DNA of 64,000 nucleotides, taken from Cyanidium caldarium (taxonomy: Eukaryota > Rhodophyta > Bangiophyceae > Cyanidiales > Cyanidiaceae). Positions 28,601 to 38,200 of the stretch are shown here, in pieces. The notes under the pieces are model-generated. The model was not told the DNA's origin, made no database searches, and saw only the letters and a list, made by a program, of their open reading frames with translations. The translations under genes and the position numbers were made by a program. Each line of letters opens with the position of its first letter. Within the stretch, counting starts at the first letter, position 1. The stretch lies in the NCBI GenBank assembly GCA_026184775.1, contig JANCYW010000004.1, positions 248,001-312,000 of the forward strand, in the 5' to 3' direction.

Positions 28601-28828
28601 AGTGTCGCTGCCGTCCCCTGCACCGACCAGGGCATTTTCCAGCGATTCGCTGGAGCCACTCTCCTCCTCCTGACTGCCGTGTATGCTTCCATCGTCGGCG
28701 TAAGGCGCGTTGCACGGACTTTGCCTGGTCAGCGGTCGGCCGAACTCGTCAAACTCCGAACCGCTCTCCGCACCGTCGGAAGACGATGCCGCGACAACGG
28801 GAGCAGCGACGTCCCGACGCCTCTTCAT
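25676..28828 (-). CDS. SNU114: U5 snRNP GTPase Snu114 (EFTUD2)
   Basis: Snu114 is the EF-2-like GTPase of the U5 snRNP that helps control spliceosome activation and release. The 1050-residue product has the acidic N-terminal tail typical of the family (SSSDGAESGSEFDEFGRPL), then an EF-2-like core: G1 GHLHHGKTAVVDQF near 170, switch I RGISLH, G3 DAPGHADFFDQTV, and G4 SKLDRLVLEMRLPPADAYAKL, whose LPPxDAY is diagnostic of Snu114. Later blocks include FILEPLYK-like LILEPLYKVVAL, VVVVGTGELYLDAFLYDLRRY, LYEPVYRVQIA, RRRGRVLRVRRTPG and the tail ILRKTRARRGLP. G4 has Ser in place of the usual Asn of NKxD, and G3 has Ala in place of Thr. EF-2 and EFL1 are less likely because of the acidic tail and the LPPxDAY block. 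Confidence 0.92.
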   Translation of the reverse strand: MKRRRDVAAPVVAASSSDGAESGSEFDEFGRPLTRQSPCNAPYADDGSIHGSQEEESGSSESLENALVGAGDGSDTWAGVEVVDATAGGLEFAAPRAPLRKAPRRTRLALTSTTAIAFSGRRRRRPRHRRLTAATSPVYVSNRPVPPGVPARYWWRLWKGDSADRNHNVLVAGHLHHGKTAVVDQFLDTFAAAPAVSASPLRRGTGRVTDTRRDELSRGISLHAAVASRAVIADGITHLVHWVDAPGHADFFDQTVAASFLCEGALLVVDCCEGVMLGTERAVALCASRRLPMTLVLSKLDRLVLEMRLPPADAYAKLAQVIADANLLAKQYPLNASTAGDDYFVPVGRRTNVVFSSAQYGMLFTLADVARQWYAKGAPRGTPQTQMPESTSSTRRCFFRAHHLRPRRPLPSPTLADALWGRQAWDRATDTITAASPHELGLALKKRTAVELILEPLYKVVALCALTGTDAARLPTLAEALRQFGGACAERNALIATLEQAARAGADTLLRTACRYLFQTHTDIARMLTAHRLSAVLDGGIASEAPEAEVLVTGHVLHPAGDTTMAVALVLRGRLRRGDTLRAVNAAAASWTLTDALVVPNGRVLYATEEAPAGRLVYLPGVVPADSHPDTRTFTLYTGASAPSTDASGALQRALRRHGRPTLGMAVAPLRPQRPPPSEALLEVQQERGTVPVRFAQLMQAVRVLARTYPALQIVPQRCEFAAELAPAAVVVVGTGELYLDAFLYDLRRYLVAQTGAHTWWNVRTARVPFVVRWREGITRPSAGVDVEQDTSDVGTRCRVRLQMRAEPMARARTDASAAERWELRWACADAPWREAVEAGVRQAAAAGPLLQAPVYHVRWVVQQVAVVGEEGKVAESVMHHQSATAAMTAAVREASRRVALQAVLHARPCLYEPVYRVQIATRTELVPTVCRLLTERRRGRVLRVRRTPGWPYAVVEARMPAQEMVPGMEAEVRYLTHGAAWVQCAWDEAVDEAAEAGWARVPGDLPGGVHDGVEPSSGSSRPVGSPSATAAADILRKTRARRGLPATVR

Positions 28829-29094
28829 CGGGTGTCATAGATATTGCTCAAGTGGAGTGTGTCCGTCGTATCCGATTCCATCGTCCTTCGTCCGCCAGCA
28901 CCAAAATTTCCCGCACAACGCCCACCACGACCAACAGCGGCCCGTCGACCGCAAGGGGCCACACACACACAGAGGACCTCCCTCCCGAGACACGCTCCCG
29001 TATTGCCCGGTGGGGCAGGGCACCGGAAACGCGGTGGCAACCGGAAAAGCTGACAGACACGGAGGTTTATCGGTGGCCACACGGGTATGTCACC

Positions 29095-30990
29095 CTAGCC
29101 GGACCTCTTCCTATGCACATCATAGCACCGGGTCCATGACGAGTTGCCGTCGGGCCGGTCGGCCACTTGCACGCCGTACCCTTTCAACAGCACCTCGTCG
29201 CGCAGCTCATCACACAACTGCAGCAGCCGCCGCTGGGCATGGCGTGCATCTCCCGACGGCAGTTTGCGCAGCTCCTCCCAGATGGCCTGTCGCAGGGTGC
29301 ATCGAAAGCGCACCAGTGACTCCACCTGGGCGGTGCGCATCGCCTCAGCGCTCGCCGACTCGAGCGGTTGCTCTGGCGATACCGCGGTCACTCCATCTTC
29401 TACACTCGGCGCCTGTCGTGGCGTGACTGCAAACGGCGCACTGGCCATACCCAGCATGCCCAGGATGTGCCGCACCCACTGCCCGGCCAGTGCCATCTCA
29501 TCCGGTTCGCCATCACCCACGTCGCACCGATTCACGTCGTTCACCAACTCCAGCAGCGCGTGGATGATTCGCGGAAAGTGAAAGTCGGCGACGAGCGCCG
29601 CATCGATCTGCTGCTGGCACGCGTGAATGCGTTGCTGTGTGCGGCTCGACGATGGCGATGAAGCGTTCCCAGCGGTGCCTCGCCACCGACGCCACATCCC
29701 ACTGCACGCTTCCTCTTGCGCCGCCGACGTGTCACTCGATAGCGGCGCTGCCATCGCTCCAGCGCGATCTCGTCCCTCCCGGCTGCGCTCCACAAATTGT
29801 GCGAGGCGTTGCCACACGCTCCCGGCATGCTGTTCCTGGGCAGCGGTGAACTCCGCCGGCGTCGAGTACTTGTGCAGCGCACAAAAGATGCGAAACACAT
29901 CCGCCGCCCTCCGCATCCGCAGCGTATCCTCGACGCTGTCGTCTCCGTCGCGCTGCAGGTACTGGCGCACGGTGACAAAGTTGCGCAACGATTTGGACAT
30001 CTTCTCTCGGCCGCTCAACAATGCTCCGGTGTGCATCCAGTGCGCACACCATCGCTCCACCCCGTGATACGCCTCCGACAGGTGGATTTCGTTCTCGTGA
30101 TGCGGAAAGCGCAAGTCCACCCCGCCAGTGTGCAGGTCAAGCTGGTCGCCGAACACCGCCGCACACATCGCGCTGCACTCCACGTGCCATCCCGGACGAC
30201 CGCGAAACACAGTGCATTCGTGTGTGGTGCGCGGCGACGGCCACGAAGCCTCCTGTTCGGGATCGGCCACCGCTTTCCACACCGCAAAGTCGGCCCGATG
30301 TCGCTTGTCACCGGGTGATTGCCGCTCGTCGTCGTCGTCGTCGTCCACGTCCGCAGCGGCCCATTCCGCATTCAACGCCCGACCGGCATCCAACACCCCG
30401 TATCGATGCTGTACGCGCATGGTATCAAAATAAAAGTTGCCCGCGCGCGTACTGTACACCGCGCCCTTGGCCACCAACCGCTCCACGTACTGCACGATGG
30501 CCGGGATGTGCTCGCTCACCCGCAACACACACGTCGGCGGCAACACGTTCAACCGCCGCATATCCTCAAAGTATCGTCGCTCATACAGCCGCGCCACCCG
30601 CATTGCCGCCTCGGTGGCGGTCTCGCGCGTAGTGCGCACCTCCCGCGCCCGCCCCACCACCTTGTCGTCGATATCGGTCACGCTCAGTGCCAACACCGGC
30701 ACCCGATCATACCAGTGCTGCAACACCCGCCGCACCATATCGAACGTCACCGACGTCCGCGCATGTCCCAAGTGCGCATCGTCGTACACCGTCGGCCCGC
30801 ACTGATACCACATCAACAGCCGCCGTGATGGCCGCAAGAGGCGGTCCGCCTCCGCGCCCGCCGGCAATGCATCATCCCTGGTACTGCTCTGACGGCTCCA
30901 ACCCCTCTGAACTCCGGAAACACTTCCATTTCCTACCCGTTGCTGTCTTGTAACCATCCATTGCCGCCCGCCCGTCCACACTCTACCCAT
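29095..30990 (-). CDS. CARS: Cysteinyl-tRNA synthetase
   Basis: Charges tRNA-Cys with cysteine. The 631-residue class I enzyme shows MWYQCGPTVYDDAHLGHARTS, with the zinc cysteine and the HIGH motif (HLGH) near residue 73, LSVTDIDDKVVGRA, the second zinc segment GWHVECSAMCAA, DLHTGGVDLRFPHHENEIHLSEA with its zinc histidine, and KMSKSLRN near 328. An acidic insert DVDDDDDDERQ sits near 215-225 and a Ser/Arg-rich insert near 430. The C-terminal anticodon helical domain is present but divergent. About 60 residues precede the catalytic domain; they are Arg/Ser/Gln-rich, so initiation at the first ATG could give an organelle form and a later start a cytosolic one. That is inference. The gene shares a 117-bp promoter gap with L-galactose dehydrogenase. 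Confidence 0.95.
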   Translation of the reverse strand: MGRVWTGGRQWMVTRQQRVGNGSVSGVQRGWSRQSSTRDDALPAGAEADRLLRPSRRLLMWYQCGPTVYDDAHLGHARTSVTFDMVRRVLQHWYDRVPVLALSVTDIDDKVVGRAREVRTTRETATEAAMRVARLYERRYFEDMRRLNVLPPTCVLRVSEHIPAIVQYVERLVAKGAVYSTRAGNFYFDTMRVQHRYGVLDAGRALNAEWAAADVDDDDDDERQSPGDKRHRADFAVWKAVADPEQEASWPSPRTTHECTVFRGRPGWHVECSAMCAAVFGDQLDLHTGGVDLRFPHHENEIHLSEAYHGVERWCAHWMHTGALLSGREKMSKSLRNFVTVRQYLQRDGDDSVEDTLRMRRAADVFRIFCALHKYSTPAEFTAAQEQHAGSVWQRLAQFVERSREGRDRAGAMAAPLSSDTSAAQEEACSGMWRRWRGTAGNASSPSSSRTQQRIHACQQQIDAALVADFHFPRIIHALLELVNDVNRCDVGDGEPDEMALAGQWVRHILGMLGMASAPFAVTPRQAPSVEDGVTAVSPEQPLESASAEAMRTAQVESLVRFRCTLRQAIWEELRKLPSGDARHAQRRLLQLCDELRDEVLLKGYGVQVADRPDGNSSWTRCYDVHRKRSG

Positions 30991-31007
30991 TTCCCTCGGC
31001 GCGCGCG

Positions 31008-31030
31008 CTCTCTCTCTCTCTCTCTCTCTC
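31008..31030. repeat. (CT)n microsatellite in a divergent promoter
   Basis: An uninterrupted CT run of about 11.5 units lies 18 bp upstream of the cysteinyl-tRNA synthetase ATG and about 78 bp upstream of the L-galactose dehydrogenase ATG, inside their 117-bp shared gap. Such GA/CT runs can act as GAGA-like promoter elements, but no function is shown. Confidence 0.85.
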
Positions 31031-31107
31031 GCGTGTGTGGGTGTCCCGGTCAGAGGGCGACAACGCAGCAGCGGCGATCGTGTGTGGTGTCTCCCGGCAA
31101 GCGCGCG

Positions 31108-32265
31108 ATGAGCGATCGCCGATGCACCGAGGCACCGATCGCGCCGTGCGGCCTGTCGGACGGGTCGGACGAGTCCCGCTCGATTCCGCCCGCTCGATTC
31201 CGCGTGAAGTGCGGGATGGAGAGACGACGATTGGGCAGCACGGGGTATACGGTATCGGAATTGGGATTTGGAGCATCACCACTGGGAGGGGTGTTTGGGC
31301 CTATCACCAGTGAAGAGGACGCGGTGCGGGCGGTGCGGGAGGCGGTGGACGCGCACGGCATCAATCTGTTCGACACATCACCGTATTACGGCAACACGGA
31401 GTCGGAACGGGTGTTGGGGAAGTGTCTATCGCAGTTGGGTGATCGCGATGCGTATGTGTTGGCGACCAAAGTGGGTCGTTACGGGCGGGACGAGTTTGAC
31501 TACTCGGCGGCGCGGGTACGGGCCAGCGTGGTCGAGTCGATGCAGCGACTGCGGGTGCGGCGGCTGGATATCGTGCAGTGTCACGACGTGGAGTTTGCCG
31601 ATCGCTGGCAGATCATAGCCGAGGAGACGTTGCCGGCGTTGGCGCGGTTGCGCGACGAGGGCGTCATCGGCGCGATAGGCCTCACTGGCCTGCCGCTGAG
31701 CGTCTACCCGACCATCCTGGAGCACACCGCGGTGGAGGTGGACGTGGCATTGAGTTACTGTCACGCCTGCCTGTGTGATACCTCGCTGGCCGACAGTGGC
31801 GTGCTGCGATACCTGTACGAAAAGGGTGTCGGCGTGCTGAACGCCTCACCGCTGTGCATGGGGCTGCTGACCGAGCGCGGCCCGCCGCCCTGGCACCCGG
31901 CACCGCCGGCGCTGAAAGCGCACTGTGCCGCGGCAGCACGATGGGTGACCGAGCACGCGATGGAATGTACGGGCACACCGGTGACCATCGCCGAGCTAGC
32001 ACTGCCATACGCGGTGCGATGTGTGGGCGACGGCCGCATCGCCAGCACCCTGGTGGGTATCGATTCGCACGCGACGTTGTCGAAGAATGTGCAGGCACTG
32101 CGCGCGCCCCTGAACGAGCGGCTACTGCAACAGGTACTGCGCATGCTGGCGCCGGTGCACAATCAGAGTTGGCCATCCGGTGCCGCCTGGGCGCAACACG
32201 ACGCGATACCGATGATGGAGGGAAGGGAGGGAGCACGAGAGCAAGGTGATGGCATCTGCCCGTGA
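31108..32265 (+). CDS. L-galactose 1-dehydrogenase (ascorbate synthesis)
   Basis: This aldo-keto reductase oxidises L-galactose to L-galactono-1,4-lactone with NAD+, the step before the last in the plant-type (Smirnoff-Wheeler) ascorbate route, in the cytosol. The product matches plant L-GalDH block by block: RRLGSTGYTVSELGFGASPLG, GVFGPI, INLFDTSPYYGNTESERVLGK, YVLATKVGRYG with the catalytic lysine, IVQCHDVEF with the active-site histidine, IGLTGLPLSVYPTIL, DVALSYCHACLCD, and GVGVLNASPLCMGLLTERGP followed by PPWHPAP. The GFGASPLG and CHDVEF blocks separate it from general aldo-keto reductases. From 31108 it is 385 residues; the ATG at 31216 (MERRRLGSTG) gives 349, closer to the plant length, and may be the true start. 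Confidence 0.9.
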   Translation: MSDRRCTEAPIAPCGLSDGSDESRSIPPARFRVKCGMERRRLGSTGYTVSELGFGASPLGGVFGPITSEEDAVRAVREAVDAHGINLFDTSPYYGNTESERVLGKCLSQLGDRDAYVLATKVGRYGRDEFDYSAARVRASVVESMQRLRVRRLDIVQCHDVEFADRWQIIAEETLPALARLRDEGVIGAIGLTGLPLSVYPTILEHTAVEVDVALSYCHACLCDTSLADSGVLRYLYEKGVGVLNASPLCMGLLTERGPPPWHPAPPALKAHCAAAARWVTEHAMECTGTPVTIAELALPYAVRCVGDGRIASTLVGIDSHATLSKNVQALRAPLNERLLQQVLRMLAPVHNQSWPSGAAWAQHDAIPMMEGREGAREQGDGICP

Positions 32266-32467
32266 TGTGGTCACGCGTTGCGCGTCTCAGGGAGACATGG
32301 TCGGCGCCACCGTTCCAGTCGGCTGAAGTTTACACACCCTCGGGTGCAGATGCAGTCTGCACGAGCGCATCGACGTGGGTGTCCGCGGCCACGGGCACCG
32401 CTGCGGGTGTGTACGTGTGTGGCCCCGCTTATCATTCAATGAGGTGATGGGGAGGATGGTGCGCGCC

Positions 32468-35131
32468 TCACAGCTCTTCATCGTCGGTGGAGAGGTTGGA
32501 GGAGGACGCCTCGTCGTCGCTGGCATCGGTGTCGCTCTTGTCCTCCACGTGCGGTGCGCGCATACCGGACGGGGGAGTGTCCGAAGGGGGCGCGTTGGCG
32601 GGCGACCACGTCCCGCCAACGCCACCGTACGCGCCCGCCTGTGGTCTCATGGCGGTGGTGCTGGGCAAACCCAAGGCACCACCACCACCACCACCACCGC
32701 CCGCCTCCAGCCACCGTCGCTGCTCTTCGGCGGTCGCCTGTTTCTTGTTGCGTTCCAGCTCGTTCTCCAGCTGCAGCATGGCGCGCTGAATGGACGCCAA
32801 GCGCGCTCCCGCCGCCGTCGGACTCATGGCTTGCGACGGGGCTGTGGCGGCGCCCGCCGGGCGCAGACACTCGGCGCAGAACACTTGCAGTTCGCGCAGT
32901 GTCTCGTTGCTAGCCTGCTGAATGTTCATCTCGTATTCGCCGGCGCCGGCGCCGCGGCTGATGAGTCCCGGCCGGTTCCCGAACAGATCGATCAGGCGTT
33001 GCAGTTGTGGGGCACTCAAACGCCCGATATCCTCTGCCAGCTGACGCATCTCCTGTTGGGTGATGGGCACCTTGGCCAGGCTGGCCAGAGCATCGCGTCC
33101 GTGCAGGCCGCTGGCAGTCCCCAGCGGCGATGCGCCGCTGCCGCTACCACCACCACCGCCCGATGGCGATGCCGCCGCTGTCGACGACTCCAACACAGCC
33201 CGCATCTCGCCCTGTTCGCGCCGCAGCGCCTCCAGTCGCTGTTCCAGCTCGCGCACGCGGTCGGCAGGATCCATCCGCCGGCGCTGTCGCCGACGATCGC
33301 CGGGGCCGCGCGCGAAATGTCCGCCACGGCGCTGGGACGCCCCGACCGGCGATTCCTCACCGCCGCGTCCCCCGATGGCACCGTACGGCCCGCGCGCCAC
33401 CGCCGTCGACATGCCGGGACCGACCCCGAAAGCGTCCGCGGCGGATCCGCCGATGCCCGCCCCGCGCTTGCGCCCGCCGCGTTGGCGGTGCGACGCCGCC
33501 AGCGCGCCATGCTTCCGCTTGCGCGCAGCACTGCTCGCGGGATGAGCGGTGCCGACGGTCTCGCCCAGCGGCGGCATAAACTGCAGTCGCTTCTCGAACA
33601 CTTCGTTGAGCGTGCGCGCCAGCTCGTAGAATTCCGTGCCCGGCGGGTTGTAGGTCATGGCGTTGCTCCATACCAGCCGCACGTCCTGGGCAAACGCCTC
33701 CGGGTCGGTGCCGTACTCGCCGGCCTCCAGCTTTTGGCGCACCGTGCCCAAATCCATCGGATGCGTGATGACGTCAAAGTAACCGGGGATGAATTCTGGC
33801 GCCCACAGCTTGTCCACCGGCAACAGAAACGCTCTGGCTCCTTTCATCTTCATCAGATCGCGCAGCACTCGCAGGCAGTATCTCATTTGAGGGTAGCGCC
33901 GCAAGATGGTGGCGCCGTCCAGTCGTTCACCCGGCTGGTGGTGCACGCGCTGGCTGGGCGTGCGCAGGCGTCCCGAAGTCGATATCGACGGCGATCCATG
34001 CACGCTGCTGGACGAGCCGCCACCGCCACCGCCGCCACCTGAATGCCGCGCCGAGGCGTCGGTGGTGTCGATCGCGGCCGCGGCCATGGTCGGCGCTCGC
34101 GTCGAGGGTATCGTCGCCGCACCGGTGGCTCTAGGCGGTTCCGGCCAGCGTGCCGTGGAACGCGCCTCGGCTTGACCGGAAGCAGCTGTCGCTATGCCGT
34201 CCGCCGGCATATACACGGCTCCGCCGCGGTGCCAGCTGAGCGCTCGTCCGATGATCGGCTCGCGCAGCACGGTGTCGAGGCGTTTGCGCTCGGCCAGCAG
34301 ATCATTGCTGCGGCGCAGCAGTTTGTCGCGCAGGTGCCGCCGCTCCTCGGCGTCCACAGGCGGCGTGACGGCGCCGATGGCCGCCGTTGCAGCAGCCCGT
34401 TTGTGCTCACTGCCACTGGTCGCGGGCGCTTTGGGAGGCGGAGGTGCAGGTCGGGCCGCTTGCGCCGCTGCCCGCCGCGGACGGCTCATCGCGATGGAAT
34501 CTTCGGCAGCCGGTGCGCGGTCCGCTCGTTCCGATGATTCGCCACGTGCGGTGATAGCCGTCGCGTTTGCGCCTGATTTGGCGATGACGTCGTCTGCGCG
34601 GCCGGCGCTCCCCCTCGTTCCGCTCTTTTGCGTGGTGGTCATGGGGTTCGCGTCCGCGTCCCACTTGTTCCCGGCGTCGACTGCACGCTCTGCGTCCTCG
34701 TGCACCTCACGGCCCCGTCCCTCGGCGCTCGCATCCACCTCCGCCTTGTCTTCGAGGCGCTGCGCCGCTGGCGACGCCTCCGCAGCGACGGCGACCCCGT
34801 CATCGCAAGTGCCACTCGTCTCCCCCTCTGTCGGTTGCGCCGCGTCACTCCCGCCATTCGTCGGTTTGCTGTCCACAGCGTTCGCTGCGCCGTTCGCTGC
34901 CGGCGTCCCCAACTGCGCGTCCGCGCCGTCCTCGCTGGCGGTCGTCGCCGTCGTCGCCCCGCTGCCGTTCTCTCGCCGCGACGCCTCACCCGCAACATTC
35001 TCAGACCTGCCCGCAGCCGCCGCCTCCAGGGCATCCGATGCGGCACTCATGGGCAACTCGGAAGCAGCCATCAGGGGCGCCTTGCCGTCGTCCGCCGCCG
35101 GGACCCCGGCCCGTGCTGCCGGCGACTCCAT
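32468..35131 (-). CDS. GTE: Bromodomain-NET transcription factor (BET/GTE family)
   Basis: BET/GTE proteins bind acetylated histone tails through a bromodomain and recruit transcription partners through the NET domain. The 887-residue product has a long Ala/Glu/Ser/Thr-rich disordered N-terminus, a basic helix (EERRHLRDKLLRRSNDLLAERKR, split here by position), a single bromodomain at about 410-525 (ILRRYPQMRYCLRVLRDLMK; WAPEFIPGYFDVITHPMDLG; VWSNAMTYNPPGTEFYELA, with the acetyl-lysine Asn in TYN), and a NET domain at about 690-750 (PITQQEMRQLAEDIGRLSAP onward). The tail is acidic and Ser-rich (DTDASDDEASSSNLSTDDEE), as in many BET proteins. One bromodomain plus NET is the plant/algal GTE layout, unlike the two bromodomains of animal BET proteins. 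The frame extends upstream only to a TTG. Confidence 0.92.
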   Translation of the reverse strand: MESPAARAGVPAADDGKAPLMAASELPMSAASDALEAAAAGRSENVAGEASRRENGSGATTATTASEDGADAQLGTPAANGAANAVDSKPTNGGSDAAQPTEGETSGTCDDGVAVAAEASPAAQRLEDKAEVDASAEGRGREVHEDAERAVDAGNKWDADANPMTTTQKSGTRGSAGRADDVIAKSGANATAITARGESSERADRAPAAEDSIAMSRPRRAAAQAARPAPPPPKAPATSGSEHKRAAATAAIGAVTPPVDAEERRHLRDKLLRRSNDLLAERKRLDTVLREPIIGRALSWHRGGAVYMPADGIATAASGQAEARSTARWPEPPRATGAATIPSTRAPTMAAAAIDTTDASARHSGGGGGGGGSSSSVHGSPSISTSGRLRTPSQRVHHQPGERLDGATILRRYPQMRYCLRVLRDLMKMKGARAFLLPVDKLWAPEFIPGYFDVITHPMDLGTVRQKLEAGEYGTDPEAFAQDVRLVWSNAMTYNPPGTEFYELARTLNEVFEKRLQFMPPLGETVGTAHPASSAARKRKHGALAASHRQRGGRKRGAGIGGSAADAFGVGPGMSTAVARGPYGAIGGRGGEESPVGASQRRGGHFARGPGDRRRQRRRMDPADRVRELEQRLEALRREQGEMRAVLESSTAAASPSGGGGGSGSGASPLGTASGLHGRDALASLAKVPITQQEMRQLAEDIGRLSAPQLQRLIDLFGNRPGLISRGAGAGEYEMNIQQASNETLRELQVFCAECLRPAGAATAPSQAMSPTAAGARLASIQRAMLQLENELERNKKQATAEEQRRWLEAGGGGGGGGALGLPSTTAMRPQAGAYGGVGGTWSPANAPPSDTPPSGMRAPHVEDKSDTDASDDEASSSNLSTDDEEL

Positions 35132-35268
35132 GTGCCCGCGCAACCACCCCCGAGAACGACGGATTCACCCTCGCAACCGCAACCGCAGTACCCCTGCCAC
35201 CACCCGCTGCAGATTGTTCCGTCGGAGAAGCGAATCCACCCGGATAGAACCGGCGTTGCGGGCAGCGG

Positions 35269-38200
35269 ATGCCGATCGACGCCGGGCTGCACGCACTCGC
35301 ACGCGCAACACCAACGCAGCCGGCGCCCAGCCCGGCCGCGCCTGCAGAGTGCCAGATTGCCTCATTTCCATATGAAACGGCTCGAAATCGAAATCGCGCG
35401 CGTTGGAGACGGAACGAGCGAGCGATCGACCGACAGTGGCCAGCCCGGGGCGCGCGTCTCAAGTCGGATGCCCTGCATCGACGCCCGATGGGTGCGGAGG
35501 GGGTGTCAGGTGGGAACAACCTGCGCCATCATGCAGACGATCGAATACGGGAATGGAGAGCGTTGGTCGTTGGTGAGTGTGAGGAGGAGGACGCAGAGAA
35601 CCGTGGCGGAGCGCCGAAACTGGCGGGAAGGGCGGTTGCGTCGGCTGGCCAACGTCTGCGGCGGGGCGATGCAGAGCCACCGCCGGGGCGTGACTGCTGG
35701 TCGAGAATACTGCAGGTGTCAGTGAGTGTGACAGTTCGGAAGTGGCTGCACACGAATGCGGCGTTGCGGGAGCGGGCGTGGTGTTGGGCTGGTCGGGCGG
35801 GCTGGCGATCGGTGTCGGACTGGGACGGGTCGTGGACGCGTGTGCAGGCTCTGCAATTCAGTTCGGTGGTGGATGTGCTGTGTGGTGCGCCATTGTGCAA
35901 CGTCAGCGAGTGTGCACTGGAATGGGAGGAGGGCGTTGCGGCGGAGACGTTTGCCTCGGAGGGGCCGGTGTCGCGAGGCAACGTCGGCGCGGCTGCGAGG
36001 ACCGTCGAGGCAGCTCCGACTGCTTTGGTCGAATCGGTCGATGAGCACGCGCTGCCCTTTGCGGAATGTGTGCGCGCGTACGAGGCACTTTGGCGGGGTG
36101 CATGGGAGTTGGGCGTGGCGCATCCGGAGGCGAATAGTCGGCAGCACCAGGGCAGTCAGGGCTGCGGGAACTTGGGCGACTGCTCGGAATTGGCGCGAGC
36201 ACTGCACATCGTGTTGCTGGCGCCACGCCGCATCGCCCTGATGCAGCCTCCAGCACCGGCAGGACTGCCCTCCAAGCGATACCGGGCGTCAGACGGGTCA
36301 CCGGCGAGTCGTCGGCGGGCGCTCAGCTATCGGCGCTCGCCACTGGCTATGCTGGCCGCCGCGCTGGCGGCCTTACGTTGGGGACACTCCGATGCAACCA
36401 CATGCTCAGGGGCGGTCGAGGGCCATACTGTAGAGCACTTGAAGTGGCAGCTGGCCACCGACCTGATGACCCTTTGGAGGAGCGAAGGGAACGTGGATGG
36501 CGCCGAGGCTGTGGCCTCGTGGCTACAGGCGGCGGCGAGTTCGGCGAACAGCGTCGCGGTGGCCCACTGCTCGCCGCTCTCGCCTTCGGTGACGCGTCTG
36601 CTGTCCGCATTGCTGCCGGGGCTGGTGTTTGATTTACGCTGTACGCTGGCTCCCGCTGCCGCCCGCGGCACGTGTGCATCGACACCTGCGCAATGCTGGC
36701 TGGAATCGATTGCGGCGGATATGTATACCTTGGCGGACCACCTGATCTACACGCTGGACCAGGGAGTGGCTCCGGGCGGTGAGGTACCGCCCTGTTCAAT
36801 GGCAGCGTTAGTGCCGCATCTGCAATCCGTGCGACAACTGGCGGCAGATTACGCCGCCGCCGCCGCCGTCGCCGCCGCTTCAGACGCAACTGCGTGTTTG
36901 CCAGGTGCGACCGACTCGGACCTGGCCTGGTCGCTGCGGTCGACGCTGGGAGGAGTGGTATCGCCGAATGGCGTCGTGCCCGACGCCGAGGGATCTCCGT
37001 GTCTTTCACCGTCGGCGTCGATCAGTGTGGATCACAGCGCCTATTTATTGTTGAAACGGGCGGAGGAGGACAGTGTTGCGTCGGCAGTGCGCCTGGCCGT
37101 CTCCATTCAGCGCCGTGATCCGTCGCTCTGGCGCGAGCTGCATCGCGCACTGGCATCGACTGCCTTCTCGGCATCGTCCATTGCCTGGACGCCGAGCACG
37201 CGTTATCGACTGCTTTCGGAGGTGGAGCGTCTGGATGCATCACTGTCCGCGACGCATTCCGTTGTGGTGCCGCTGCCGACGTCGATGACCGATACCGACG
37301 GCGAAACGCTGGCGCCCACGCTGCGCATGTACCTGGCGGCGTTTCGCCAAGAGCACTTTGAGAAGGCGACCTTGCCGCCAACGACGATCGACTCGATGCC
37401 GTGCGGCGGGTTGCGACTGCGCCGGCCCGATTTGCGGCACGTTGTCCGATTGCTATTTCTGAAGCCCGTGCAGGCGGCGCTGGCGGGGAAGCAGCACACC
37501 TCCGAGCCGGATTGGTTGGCGGAAGCCGGCTGGTCCGACAGCTTGATGCCGGCCATGCCCGGCGCCTGGGGGATGGCACCGGCGCTGGCGGCCTCGATGG
37601 AGACCGGCGCTGCGCGAGCGCCGCTGATGCAAGCGTTGCGCGAGTTTCGCGAGTGGATATCGCCGAGCGCGGCCAGCGCCGCCGTGCGCGAGAGCGTGGA
37701 TTGTCTGTTGGCGCACGAGGCGGGAAGCGACATGGCGGACGGCACATTCGAGGACGGATGTCGAGCGCTGCAAGCGGCGCTAGAGGTGTTGGCGGAGTAT
37801 GGTGCGGCGTCGGAAATGGAGGCCCTGTCGCCTTTCACGGCGTGTGGCCGACGGGAATGGGGCACACTGTTGGTGTTCGATGAGGAGTTGGTGTCACGTA
37901 TGTTTTGCGGCTGTCCGCCGTGCGACTGCAGTGCGGCGGTCGCATCCGCAGCGGACACGCGACGACGACTGGGACGTTCACTGACGCTGGTGGAGCGTTT
38001 GCTGCCGTTTCTGGCGGGTGCTGTGCCACCGCGAGTTGCATCCAGTGCCGATACAATCGAATGCACACCGGGCGATCACGCACTGGACGTCTCCTCGGCC
38101 GTGTACATAGCGGCAGACATGCTGCGGTGCCGCCTGTTGTGGGTGTACTTGCGGGCGACGCATGTATGGTGCAGTGACGCTGCACTCAGTGGCTGTGGGG

